A DNA stretch of 6,700 bases from Flammeovirgaceae bacterium (GTDB lineage: Bacteria; Bacteroidota; Bacteroidia; Cytophagales; Cyclobacteriaceae): positions 1 through 6,700 of the forward strand of contig CANGUI010000098.1 in the NCBI GenBank assembly GCA_947457025.1, in the 5' to 3' direction. A program made the position numbers and the translations under genes. Below are positions 1 through 6,047 of this stretch, piece by piece. The notes beneath the pieces were generated by a model. The model saw nothing but the letters and a program-made list of their open reading frames with translations. It ran no database searches and was not told the DNA's origin. The first letter of the stretch is position 1; each line of letters starts with the position of its first letter.

Positions 1-1
1 G

Positions 2-895
2 GTTGTTTCCAACTACAATGTTTCCACCTTCATCAAGGAATTCGTGGTAAAACTTCCTCCCGGCGAAACGCTGAAGTTCGAGGCGGGCGGATACATCCAG
101 ATCGATGTACCGACCACTACGGTTGATTTCAAAACCATGGACATCACCCCGCATCCGGAACTTGGACACAAGCAGGATGTATTCAAGGGCGACTGGGATA
201 AATTCAAGCTGTGGGATTTGAAAATGAAAAACGAGGAGCCCATCTTCCGGGCTTACTCGATGGCGAACCACCCGGCTGAAGGCAACATCATCATGTTGAA
301 TATCCGCATTGCCACTCCTCCGTGGGATCGGGCCAATAACAAATGGATGGATGTAAATCCCGGTATTTGTTCCTCCTACGTATTTTCCCGTAAGCCCGGC
401 GATAAAGTAACGATCTCCGGCCCGTACGGAGAGTTCCATATCAATAAGACCCAGCGCGAGATGATCTACATCGGTGGGGGTGCCGGCATGGCTCCACTCC
501 GCGCTCAGATCTTCCATTTGTTTCACACTGAAAAAACAAACCGGAAGGTATCGTACTGGTACGGCGGCCGCTCGAAAAAAGAATTGTTCTACGTTGAGCA
601 CTTCCGCGATATCGAAAAGAACTTCCCCAATTTCCAATTTCACATTGGGTTATCCGAACCGTTGCCCGAAGACAACTGGCGGGTAAAGAAAAGCCTGGAA
701 GACCGCGAAGCCGATGGTTACCTTGGGTTCATTCATAAATGCCTGTACGATAACTACCTGGGTAATCACCCCGCACCTGAAGATGTGGAGTATTACCTGT
801 GCGGCCCTCCCCTGATGAATGCCGCCGTGTTGAAGATGCTGGATGAGATGGGTATTCCGAAAGAAAATATCCGCTTTGACGATTTTGGCGGGTAA
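2..895 (+). CDS. nqrF: Na+-translocating NADH:quinone reductase subunit F, C-terminal part (5' end outside window)
   Basis: NqrF is the NADH-oxidising subunit of the Na+-pumping NADH:quinone oxidoreductase. It takes a hydride from NADH onto FAD and passes electrons through a 2Fe-2S cluster to the membrane subunits. The frame is open from base 2; a GTG at 44 is an internal valine, not the start. The 297 visible residues are the ferredoxin-reductase part; about 110 N-terminal residues (membrane helix and Cys-ligated 2Fe-2S domain) would lie to the left. Visible motifs, numbered from base 2: RAYSMAN (83-89) for [13 protein letters not shown] (158-167) for NAD(P)H, CGPP (267-270), and the terminal FDDFGG with the aromatic residue that covers the flavin. 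nqrF normally closes the nqrABCDEF operon, and the terminator right after it fits. No frameshift or missing residue is seen. Confidence 0.97.
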   Translation, partial: VVSNYNVSTFIKEFVVKLPPGETLKFEAGGYIQIDVPTTTVDFKTMDITPHPELGHKQDVFKGDWDKFKLWDLKMKNEEPIFRAYSMANHPAEGNIIMLNIRIATPPWDRANNKWMDVNPGICSSYVFSRKPGDKVTISGPYGEFHINKTQREMIYIGGGAGMAPLRAQIFHLFHTEKTNRKVSYWYGGRSKKELFYVEHFRDIEKNFPNFQFHIGLSEPLPEDNWRVKKSLEDREADGYLGFIHKCLYDNYLGNHPAPEDVEYYLCGPPLMNAAVLKMLDEMGIPKENIRFDDFGG

Positions 896-914
896 TCATC
901 CCCGACGCTCAGAT

Positions 915-944
915 AAAGGAGAGAATAAAACACTCTCCTTTTTT
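915..944 (+). terminator. Rho-independent terminator of the nqr operon
   Basis: A perfect 9-bp stem pairs AAAGGAGAG (915-923) with CTCTCCTTT (933-941) around a 9-base loop. A run of six T (939-944) overlaps the end of the right arm. It starts 20 bases after the nqrF stop codon, so it very probably ends the nqr transcript and separates it from the arginase-family gene. Confidence 0.85.
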
Positions 945-958
945 ATTTTGTACCTTCA
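943..958 (+). promoter_or_regulatory. Possible promoter -7 region of the arginase-family gene
   Basis: The stretch TTATTTTGTACCTTCA ends 12 bases before the ATG at 971. It holds two imperfect versions of the Bacteroidetes -7 box TAnnTTTG: TTATTTTG (943-950) and TACCTTCA (951-958). I see no TTG at the usual -33 distance, where the terminator stem lies. The placement just after a terminator and just before a start codon is the main support. A nearly identical string precedes the NRAMP gene at 3457-3471 on the other strand. Confidence 0.3.
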
Positions 959-970
959 CCTAAAGAAAAC

Positions 971-2128
971 ATGGACATTTCCATTCTCTTCAATCCGCTG
1001 CCTGATACCCTATATCAGGCTGACTATCCAAACAACAGTGTCGGGCAAAGCACGAAGATGTATGGCGACAAATTTCCGGATGTGAGCGGATTGCACATAG
1101 CCATCATCGGCGTGCCGGAAGAGCGAGGTACCGATAATAACCAGGGCGCAGCATCCGGGCCCGATGAAATCCGCAAGAAACTGTTCCATTTGCGCAAAGG
1201 GAATGCCCCCTATCGCATGGCCGACCTGGGAAACCTGAAACCTGGGGTGGATTTGGATGAAACCTACACGCGCCTGAGTGAAGTGTGCCGGATGCTGTTG
1301 GAACTAAATGTACTGCCGCTTATTCTAGGTGCCACACACGACCTGGATATCGGACAATACAGGGGATACGAAGACCTGGAAAAACTCATCAACTTACTCG
1401 CCGTTGACGCATTTCTCGATTTGGAGGACGACCACCGGGCACCCGCAAATCAAAAACACCTGCACAAGATTCTCCTGCATGAGCCCAATTTCCTGGTCGG
1501 CTACACCCATTTGGCACATCAGCTTTATCTGGTGGATCCCCAATCCGTTGCCGTTCTTGAAAAATTGTCTTTTGAATCGCACCGCCTCGGGCAACTTCGT
1601 ACCGATCTGGCAGAGATGGAGCCCGTGCTTCGCCATGCCGACATGCTGTCGTTTGATGTGACCGCTGTAAAGTCAGCCGATGCACCCGGTAATGCCAATG
1701 CCCAACCGTTTGGTTTGACCGGTGAGGAAGCGTGCCAACTCTGCTGGTATGCGGGGCAAAATGAAAAACTCAGCTCAGCCGGATTTTATGAATACAATCC
1801 GCGCCACGATGATGGGCAGAAGAAAACAGCTGCCGTAGTGGCCACCATGGTCTGGTATTTCATCGAAGGATTTTACCACCGCAAGAACGAATCCAATTTC
1901 AGAAGTAATGATTTTCTGAAGTACACCGTTTCCATGCCTGTTGAACCGGAAGTCATCACCTTTTATAAAAGTAAACTCACCGAGAAATGGTGGATGGAAG
2001 TGGCGGTGCCCCAAACCAAGTTATACCTGCGCAACCGCGTTGTTCCCTGTAGCTACAGCGATTATCAAACCGCCACACTGGGCGAACTGCCGGAGCGGTA
2101 TCTGCAAACACTGGCCAAGTTGAGTTAA
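971..2128 (+). CDS. Arginase/formimidoylglutamase (ureohydrolase) family protein with an altered metal site
   Basis: This 385-residue protein belongs to the ureohydrolase fold family (arginase, agmatinase, formimidoylglutamase), which uses two Mn2+ ions to hydrolyse guanidino or formimino groups. The family pattern is clear: IAIIGVPEERGTDNNQGAASGPDEIRKKL near the N-terminus, then GATHD (residues 120-124), DAFLD (146-150) and SFDVTAVKSADAPG (227-240). Compared with classical GGxHD, DAHxD and SxDxD, it keeps H123, D146, D150 and D229 but has Phe148 for the second His and Thr231 for the last Asp, so the usual two-metal centre looks incomplete. Databases often name such Bacteroidetes proteins formimidoylglutamase. 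No histidine-degradation (hut) genes are nearby, so I do not call it HutG. The ATG at 971 is the first in-frame start after the terminator and lies behind an A-rich stretch rather than a Shine-Dalgarno. Family is sure; activity is open. Confidence 0.9.
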   Translation: MDISILFNPLPDTLYQADYPNNSVGQSTKMYGDKFPDVSGLHIAIIGVPEERGTDNNQGAASGPDEIRKKLFHLRKGNAPYRMADLGNLKPGVDLDETYTRLSEVCRMLLELNVLPLILGATHDLDIGQYRGYEDLEKLINLLAVDAFLDLEDDHRAPANQKHLHKILLHEPNFLVGYTHLAHQLYLVDPQSVAVLEKLSFESHRLGQLRTDLAEMEPVLRHADMLSFDVTAVKSADAPGNANAQPFGLTGEEACQLCWYAGQNEKLSSAGFYEYNPRHDDGQKKTAAVVATMVWYFIEGFYHRKNESNFRSNDFLKYTVSMPVEPEVITFYKSKLTEKWWMEVAVPQTKLYLRNRVVPCSYSDYQTATLGELPERYLQTLAKLS

Positions 2129-2156
2129 AAAAAAGCTGAGACCCCCGATTCTCTCA
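2127..2156 (-). terminator. Weak possible terminator of the NRAMP gene in the convergent gap
   Basis: Read on the - strand, TTGAGA pairs with TCTCAG (core 2152-2156 with 2137-2141, one U-G wobble) around a loop of about ten bases. One C and a run of eight T (2134-2127) follow. The stem is short and overlaps the NRAMP stop codon, and the T run covers the end of the arginase-family stop codon. The T run supports termination of - strand transcripts, but the short stem keeps the call weak. Confidence 0.4.
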
Positions 2157-3440
2157 ATCAGTTTGGCGATCTGAGCGGGTACGAAAAATCGCAAAGGCCA
2201 GCCCTCCGGTAACCACACCCACCGACGGTACGACCAATAGCCAGTGGGTAGGCTCACCCTGCAAAAGCTGGCTCACCGTTTTGTCGATGCTGTGCAAGCC
2301 AAGCAACAACAAAGTGGCAAAGATGACCAGCAAAACAACGTTGTACCACATCGTTGGCCGGTGTGTGGGTTGCACAAGCTGCCGATCATTGATCACCAGA
2401 ATAAGATATCCGCCCAGCAAAGGAAGGATAAACCCGTTCAGCGTCTGGACGAGTAAAATCACAGGTATGGGCTTCACCTGTGTGACCCCGAAGAAGAGCC
2501 CAACCGCAAGCACCCCGATCCATACCCACCGGGCCGAGGTGTCTTTCCAACCAAATACCGTTGTGGCAATTAATGCCGCAGCAAAAGGCGACGTGATAGC
2601 CGATGAAAAACCGGCAGCAAACAAGCCGATCGCCAGCGCGTAGCGCCCCACCTCTCCCATTTCCTGTTGAAACACCAGTGCCAGTTCTTCGAATGATGAA
2701 AAGGAAGGAACACGTGTTCCAGCCAACAAAATAAAGGCGGTGATTGCCCCACCTGCCAGTACCGAAATCGTGAGTCCAATGCGCATCAACGGAACGGTCT
2801 GCCCACGACTTACCCCGTTGCCAAGAAAGATGTTGTAGGGAACGATGGTCGTACCCACCAACCCGAGTGTAAGTAAACCCGCTCCCGCGGGGAACTGTGG
2901 GACAATACTATTGGTGAGGAGCGATGTGCCTGAAAACCGGCCGTGGCTTGCCAACATAAAAAAAGCGATGCCCATCAACCCCACAAGCAGCGTAAGTACG
3001 GCTGAAATCGCCTGTCGTTTGCCTCCCCACAATATGACCGCAACAAGCAGGCCTAGAAGAAGAGACAGAAAACCGGCGTGCACAGGCCATACCAAACGCA
3101 GGCCTGCTACCGCTCCCAGAATGTTACCCGCCTCGTAAGCGGCACAACCCAAAATCACGGATCCGCCCACCAGATAATTCAATCGGGTACCCGAAAGAAT
3201 ACCGAATTTTTTGCGGATGGCTTCGCCTAATGTGAGGTTTGATGAAATCGTCAGGCGTGCGGCAATTTCCTGCAACGCGAGGCAGGCAAGTGTGGAAAAC
3301 ACAACCGCCCACAAAAGCTGGAGTTGAAATTGCGAGCCGGCAGAGACAGCAGTGGTCACTGTTCCGGGGCCGATAAAGGCTGCCGAAATCACCGACCACA
3401 ATACCACACTACCCAGCGTGGAAGGAATCCGATTTTTCAA
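2154..3440 (-). CDS. NRAMP-family transporter lacking the classical metal-binding motifs
   Basis: This 428-residue inner-membrane protein has about eleven hydrophobic helices, as expected for NRAMP (SLC11) transporters, which import Mn2+, Fe2+ or related ions with protons. Family marks are FIGPGTVTTA (residues 22-31, helix 1), LQEIAARL in the helix 2 region, GTTIVPYNIFLGNGV (196-210, helix 6) and IGLFAAGFSSAITSP further on. In classical members helix 1 reads DPGN and helix 6 reads MPH; here they are GPGT (24-27) and VPYN (200-203), so the Asp, Asn and Met that bind the metal are all replaced. The substrate is therefore unknown. I chose the TTG at 3440 (MKNRIPSTLGS), which puts helix 1 at the usual place. 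The frame stays open upstream to a TTG at 3557, but that extension (MRQYVESSPR...) is polar and unlike the family. No ATG is available near the N-terminus. It converges on the arginase-family gene. Confidence 0.91.
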   Translation of the reverse strand: MKNRIPSTLGSVVLWSVISAAFIGPGTVTTAVSAGSQFQLQLLWAVVFSTLACLALQEIAARLTISSNLTLGEAIRKKFGILSGTRLNYLVGGSVILGCAAYEAGNILGAVAGLRLVWPVHAGFLSLLLGLLVAVILWGGKRQAISAVLTLLVGLMGIAFFMLASHGRFSGTSLLTNSIVPQFPAGAGLLTLGLVGTTIVPYNIFLGNGVSRGQTVPLMRIGLTISVLAGGAITAFILLAGTRVPSFSSFEELALVFQQEMGEVGRYALAIGLFAAGFSSAITSPFAAALIATTVFGWKDTSARWVWIGVLAVGLFFGVTQVKPIPVILLVQTLNGFILPLLGGYLILVINDRQLVQPTHRPTMWYNVVLLVIFATLLLLGLHSIDKTVSQLLQGEPTHWLLVVPSVGVVTGGLAFAIFRTRSDRQTD

Positions 3441-3793
3441 TGGAAGGATATATAAACGAAGGTACAAATAAGCTGTTGAGTTTCGTTGTGTGAGTTCATT
3501 TTCAGGATGCGAAAAGGCAGAAAAAGATCGTGGTGATGATTCGACATACTGCCGCAAATGTAAATTTTACCACACAAAAAGGAAGCCGCAGCCAGAGCAC
3601 TGAACAAAAACAGAAATACAATGGCCAATGGCCAACGAAGAAAAAACAGGATCAGCCAACGTAACGGCGCCACGAAAATTTGCGTGGCCAATACGACAGC
3701 AAAAGTCCAGTTGCGCCCACCAAAAACCTCGCTACACGTTTTTTTGATGGCCGCTGTTCGAAGTCGAGCTTTGCAATCATCACTACCGAACAA
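3437..3793 (-). CDS. Doubtful small hydrophobic protein upstream of, and overlapping the start of, the NRAMP gene
   Basis: This open frame of up to 118 codons encodes two strongly hydrophobic segments (about residues 30-50 and 55-80) rich in Phe, Leu, Trp and Ala, joined by a short loop with Arg and Trp. A polar tail with a His-His-His-Asp cluster follows. Its stop TGA (3439-3437) overlaps the proposed TTG start of the NRAMP gene (3440), the arrangement of translationally coupled genes. Against it: the only starts before the hydrophobic part are TTG or similar, the first ATG is at 3547 (leaving just 36 residues after the membrane part), and I do not recognise the sequence. It could be a real small membrane protein, a decayed N-terminal membrane anchor of a lost gene, a short leader peptide from 3547, or chance. 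Confidence 0.2.
   Translation of the reverse strand: MFGSDDCKARLRTAAIKKTCSEVFGGRNWTFAVVLATQIFVAPLRWLILFFLRWPLAIVFLFLFSALAAASFLCGKIYICGSMSNHHHDLFLPFRILKMNSHNETQQLICTFVYISFH
3457..3471 (-). promoter_or_regulatory. Second candidate promoter element close to the NRAMP start
   Basis: On the - strand this reads TTATTTGTACCTTCG, which includes TACCTTCG, one base off TAnnTTTG, 16 bases before the TTG start at 3440. No TTG is found at the -33 distance. The string differs by one inserted T and the last base from the one before the arginase-family gene (943-958), which suggests that both serve the same purpose, but the two genes may simply share a common promoter type. Confidence 0.3.
3555..3562 (-). 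promoter_or_regulatory. Candidate -7 promoter box upstream of the NRAMP gene
   Basis: On the - strand TACATTTG is an exact match to the Bacteroidetes -7 consensus TAnnTTTG. A TTG lies 12 bases upstream, closer than the usual 17-23, so the -33 part is unsatisfied. Transcription from here would start near 3550, giving the NRAMP gene a leader of about 110 bases and placing the ATG at 3547 right at the 5' end of the transcript. Confidence 0.35.
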
Positions 3794-3795
3794 AT

Positions 3796-3828
3796 TTTGT
3801 ACGGCACTTGGCTATGTTGAATAATTTG
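3796..3828 (+). promoter_or_regulatory. Possible promoter of the MaoC-like gene
   Basis: TTTG (3796-3799) is followed after 21 bases by ATAATTTG (3821-3828), which matches the TTTG part of the -7 box TAnnTTTG but not its first two bases. The spacing is right for a Bacteroidetes -33/-7 pair. The predicted start near 3834 would give a leader of about 30 bases before the ATG at 3863. The first half of the -7 box is wrong, so this is only a candidate. Confidence 0.3.
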
Positions 3829-3862
3829 CCAACATTCAAACCCGAGTTTAGCCCCACACCAC

Positions 3863-4324
3863 ATGGCCGTGATCATTCAAAGCTATGCCGAATTTGAGCA
3901 ATGGGTTGGTAAGGAGATCGGAGTATCGGCATTCCACCGCATCACCCAACAGCAAATCAATCAGTTTGCAGAGGCCACCCTGGATCATCAATGGATCCAC
4001 ACGGATCCGGATCGCGCTGCGCGGGAAAGTCAGTTTCAATCCACCATTGCGCACGGCTATCTCACGCTTTCACTCGTTCCTTACCTGTGGAACCAGATTG
4101 CCGATGTACAGAATATCCGGATGCTGGTGAACTACGGCATTGAAGAGATGAAATTCAATCAACCCGTACTGGTGAACAACGAAGTGCGTTTACGGGTGGT
4201 GCTGGAGTCGCTTGTCAACCTTCGTGGAATTGCGAAGGCCACCATGCAGGTAACCATGGAAATCAAAGACAATAAGAAACCTGCATTTACGGCGAACATT
4301 CTCTTTTTGTATCACTTCAACTGA
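3863..4324 (+). CDS. MaoC-like hotdog-fold dehydratase / (R)-enoyl-CoA hydratase family
   Basis: This 153-residue cytoplasmic protein belongs to the MaoC-like hydratases, which reversibly add water to trans-2-enoyl-CoA to give (R)-3-hydroxyacyl-CoA. The hydratase-2 active-site motif reads DHQWIHTDPDRA, with the catalytic pair Asp41 and His46. A second conserved segment IAHGYLTLSL (residues 62-71) lies next to it in the hotdog fold. The length is that of a single-domain member, and the catalytic residues are intact. The ATG at 3863 gives a normal family N-terminus (MAVIIQSYAEFEQWVGKEIG); no Shine-Dalgarno is visible, as is common in this phylum. It stands alone and converges on the acyltransferase gene with only 12 bases between the stop codons, where I see no hairpin terminator. 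The exact substrate cannot be read from the sequence. Confidence 0.93.
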   Translation: MAVIIQSYAEFEQWVGKEIGVSAFHRITQQQINQFAEATLDHQWIHTDPDRAARESQFQSTIAHGYLTLSLVPYLWNQIADVQNIRMLVNYGIEEMKFNQPVLVNNEVRLRVVLESLVNLRGIAKATMQVTMEIKDNKKPAFTANILFLYHFN

Positions 4325-4336
4325 ACTACTCGCAGG

Positions 4337-5260
4337 TCAACGGATCTCTTCGCCTGGTTTGGTTTTCCAGCGCTCGTGCATCCACACCCACTGCTCGGGA
4401 TGTTGGCGGATGATCTGCTCGGTCACGTTGGTATAGAGTTGCGTGTTGGCAATCATATCAGCCTCATCATCGCCGGTTTCTACGAGCGGCAGTTCAGGCA
4501 GAATGTGCATGTGCTGCTTCCAGTCGCGATCTAAAAAGATATACGTTGGCACGACACTGGCCCCCGTTTTCATAGCCAGAATGGCTGCTCCCACGGGTGT
4601 GGACGCCGGCATCCCAAAGAAATTTACAAATCTGCTTTTCACAATCGTATCCTGGTCGATCAAAATCGCAACCGATCCGCCGGACTTCAAAGCCTTCAAT
4701 AGACGTAATGTCTCACGACCACGCTCGACCGCCACGGCACCATAGGCATTGCGGTAGTCGAACAGCAATTCACTTAGTCGCGGGTCTTTCAACGCCGCCC
4801 CGATGATATTTGGTTTCAACCCGCGCAAGGCAATATTCGTAACCTGCAGGTCAAAAGCACCCAGATGGCAAGTGAGAAAGATCACGCCTTTCCCTTTACG
4901 GTTGGCAGCCTCGAAATTATCGTAGCCGTGCGTAACCAGAAATGCATTCAGATCAGATAGTGAACGTACGTGTGAGGCGCGCAGGATATCACCCGCATTC
5001 ATGCCCAGGTAGCGGAACATTTTCTTGTTAAGCGCGATGAGCTCACGTACGGAAAGCTGATCTGCAAACGCCAATCCCAGATGGCGCTGGGCCTTTTCGC
5101 GGGTATCTCCCGCGAGGTAGTAAGCCAGCCCGCCAAGAGCACCACATAAGCGAAGCCATGCCACCCGCGGTACCAACTGTGCCATTGCGATCAGCGATCT
5201 TACGAACCAATAAACCACCTGGTATTTCACGCGCTTACCAAGAGGGCGGGTATCACTCAT
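4337..5260 (-). CDS. LpxL/HtrB-type lysophospholipid (lipid A) acyltransferase
   Basis: This 307-residue protein belongs to the LpxL/LpxM (HtrB/MsbB) acyltransferases, which add secondary fatty acyl chains to the lipid A precursor at the cytoplasmic face of the inner membrane. A hydrophobic N-terminal segment (about residues 14-34) would anchor it. The catalytic HX4D motif is HLGAFD (H132, D137), followed by VERGRE (178-183), IDQD (201-204), FFGMPASTP (214-222) and the family's closing PEQWVWMHERWK (288-299). All family landmarks and the usual length are present, so it should be active. I chose the ATG at 5260 (MSDTRPLGKR). An in-frame TTG at 5293 would add eleven residues, but it coincides with the -33 box of the promoter, so it should not be transcribed. 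Acceptor and acyl chain are unknown; other Bacteroidetes paralogues may act on aminolipids. Confidence 0.93.
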   Translation of the reverse strand: MSDTRPLGKRVKYQVVYWFVRSLIAMAQLVPRVAWLRLCGALGGLAYYLAGDTREKAQRHLGLAFADQLSVRELIALNKKMFRYLGMNAGDILRASHVRSLSDLNAFLVTHGYDNFEAANRKGKGVIFLTCHLGAFDLQVTNIALRGLKPNIIGAALKDPRLSELLFDYRNAYGAVAVERGRETLRLLKALKSGGSVAILIDQDTIVKSRFVNFFGMPASTPVGAAILAMKTGASVVPTYIFLDRDWKQHMHILPELPLVETGDDEADMIANTQLYTNVTEQIIRQHPEQWVWMHERWKTKPGEEIR

Positions 5261-5264
5261 GGCG

Positions 5265-5293
5265 CAAAGATATTTGTAACCCGCGGCTTGCAA
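5265..5293 (-). promoter_or_regulatory. Bacteroidetes-type promoter of the acyltransferase gene
   Basis: On the - strand TTG (5293-5291, within TTTTTG) is followed after 18 bases by TATCTTTG (5272-5265), an exact match to the -7 consensus TAnnTTTG at proper spacing. This is the best promoter match in the window. Only four bases separate it from the ATG at 5260, so transcription should begin at or within a few bases of the start codon, giving a very short or absent leader. Confidence 0.6.
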
Positions 5294-5306
5294 AAATCCT
5301 CACTTT

Positions 5307-5317
5307 GCGATGATCGC
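5307..5317. repeat. Short perfect inverted repeat in the divergent gap
   Basis: GCGAT (5307-5311) and ATCGC (5313-5317) form a perfect inverted repeat around one base. It lies just upstream of the -33 box of the acyltransferase promoter and about 120 bases before the sixA start. That is where an operator could be, but an 11-base palindrome can easily arise by chance. Confidence 0.25.
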
Positions 5318-5420
5318 ACGCGCGAATCCCTGCATTTACGTCTGGCGCGGAAGGAGGATGTAGCAGGCGCAGCCAATCAACCCACCAGTACCCGGAAGCG
5401 ATCAGCGGCCTTAAAATGAG

Positions 5421-5428
5421 TACCTTGG
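5421..5428 (+). promoter_or_regulatory. Possible -7 box of sixA
   Basis: TACCTTGG differs from TAnnTTTG by one base and ends seven bases before the ATG at 5436. There is no TTG at the -33 distance. If used, it would give a leader of only a few bases, much like the acyltransferase gene on the other side of the gap. Confidence 0.3.
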
Positions 5429-5435
5429 CAACCCG

Positions 5436-5957
5436 ATGAAGCGACTTCTTCTGATACGGCATGCGAAATCGAGTTGGGAAGACAGCACTCTGGCAGATCT
5501 TGAACGACCGCTGAATGCCCGTGGCCTGCGCGCCGCCCCACAAATGGGCAAGCGGCTGCGCGAGCGGAACATCCATCCGGACCTTATGATCACCAGCCCG
5601 GCAATACGGGCCAGCGCTACCTGTTCGATTCTGGCAGAAAAACTGGGCTTCGCCGCTACAAAGATTCAGACGGAGCCCCGGCTCTACCATGCCAGCGAAG
5701 AACAACTGCTGGAGGTTGTAAGAGCTATTCCCGACCTGAACGACTCCGAGGAAATTGTGGTATTGGTGGGCCACAACCCCGGGCTGACGGAGTTCGCCAA
5801 CCGCCTGCTTGGGGAACACCTGCAGAACATCCCCACTTGTGGTGTGGTGGAGGCTGCTATCTCCGCTTCCAGCTGGGCCGAAACAACGTGGGGATGTGGA
5901 AAAATGGTTTCCTTCGACTTCCCCAAAAAGGGAGGCCAGCCTTCCACTCAGACCTGA
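5436..5957 (+). CDS. sixA: SixA-type phosphohistidine phosphatase (histidine phosphatase superfamily)
   Basis: This 173-residue cytoplasmic protein belongs to the RHG histidine phosphatase superfamily, SixA group. SixA removes phosphate from phosphohistidine; in Escherichia coli its target is a histidine phosphotransfer domain or the nitrogen phosphotransferase system. The N-terminal catalytic motif is LIRHAKSSW (residues 6-14), with His9 forming the phospho-enzyme. The set continues with TSPAIRA (53-59) and VGHNPGLTEF (111-120), with His113. The IPTCGVV segment and a short tail ending FDFPKKG are also typical. The ATG at 5436 places RHA at the normal distance from the N-terminus. No histidine kinase or phosphotransfer gene is nearby, so the partner is unknown. 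The opposite strand is also open across the gene, but it only mirrors the sixA codons. Confidence 0.92.
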   Translation: MKRLLLIRHAKSSWEDSTLADLERPLNARGLRAAPQMGKRLRERNIHPDLMITSPAIRASATCSILAEKLGFAATKIQTEPRLYHASEEQLLEVVRAIPDLNDSEEIVVLVGHNPGLTEFANRLLGEHLQNIPTCGVVEAAISASSWAETTWGCGKMVSFDFPKKGGQPSTQT

Positions 5958-6047
5958 AGATGTTTCTTTTTTTTCTACCACCAGCTGTTTCTATCAGGCT
6001 GATCGTCCGACAACAAGCAGATCATGATGAATTGCCAATAGTGGTGT

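Larger units (their letters stand above)
3441..3862. other. 422-base divergent intergenic region between the NRAMP and MaoC-like genes
   Basis: No secure gene lies here. The region is divergent, so it should hold promoters for both neighbours. For the NRAMP side I see a perfect -7 box TACATTTG (3562-3555) and a second near-match TACCTTCG (3464-3457). For the MaoC side there is a TTTG (3796-3799) with a TAnnTTTG-like ATAATTTG 21 bases further on. There is a T7 run at 3739-3745 without a convincing stem, and a small tandem repetition of ATGGCCA near 3620-3632. I see no tRNA, riboswitch-like fold or insertion sequence end. Confidence 0.5.

Noticed and set aside
44..46. GTG at 44 as the start of a complete short reductase gene
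   Set aside because: The frame is open back to base 2, and the upstream residues ([14 protein letters not shown]) match the NqrF pattern, so the gene begins outside the window.
1389..1685. Antisense frames opposite the arginase-family gene (98 and 80 codons)
   Set aside because: They are shadows of a conserved, full-length gene, with no recognisable product and no promoter.
3721..3746. A CAAAAAC / GTTTTTG stem with a T7 run in the divergent region
   Set aside because: It is almost purely A-T paired with a long loop, and sits in the middle of a divergent region where no transcript is expected to end.
5307..5345. A tRNA-like piece resembling a T-arm (GCGAATCCCTGC) in the divergent gap
   Set aside because: The T-stem does not pair, and no acceptor, D-arm or anticodon arm can be built around it on either strand.
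5930..5974. A possible intrinsic terminator for sixA using GGGAGG / CCTTCC and the T8 run
   Set aside because: The stem lies inside the coding region and about 20 bases away from the T run, with a wobble pair and no pairing next to the T run.
5253..5981. A 242-codon open frame on the - strand antisense to sixA, running through the divergent gap into the acyltransferase start
   Set aside because: It mirrors the codons of a well-recognised sixA gene, shows no family pattern, and crosses a good promoter. Long antisense frames are common opposite genes of this composition.
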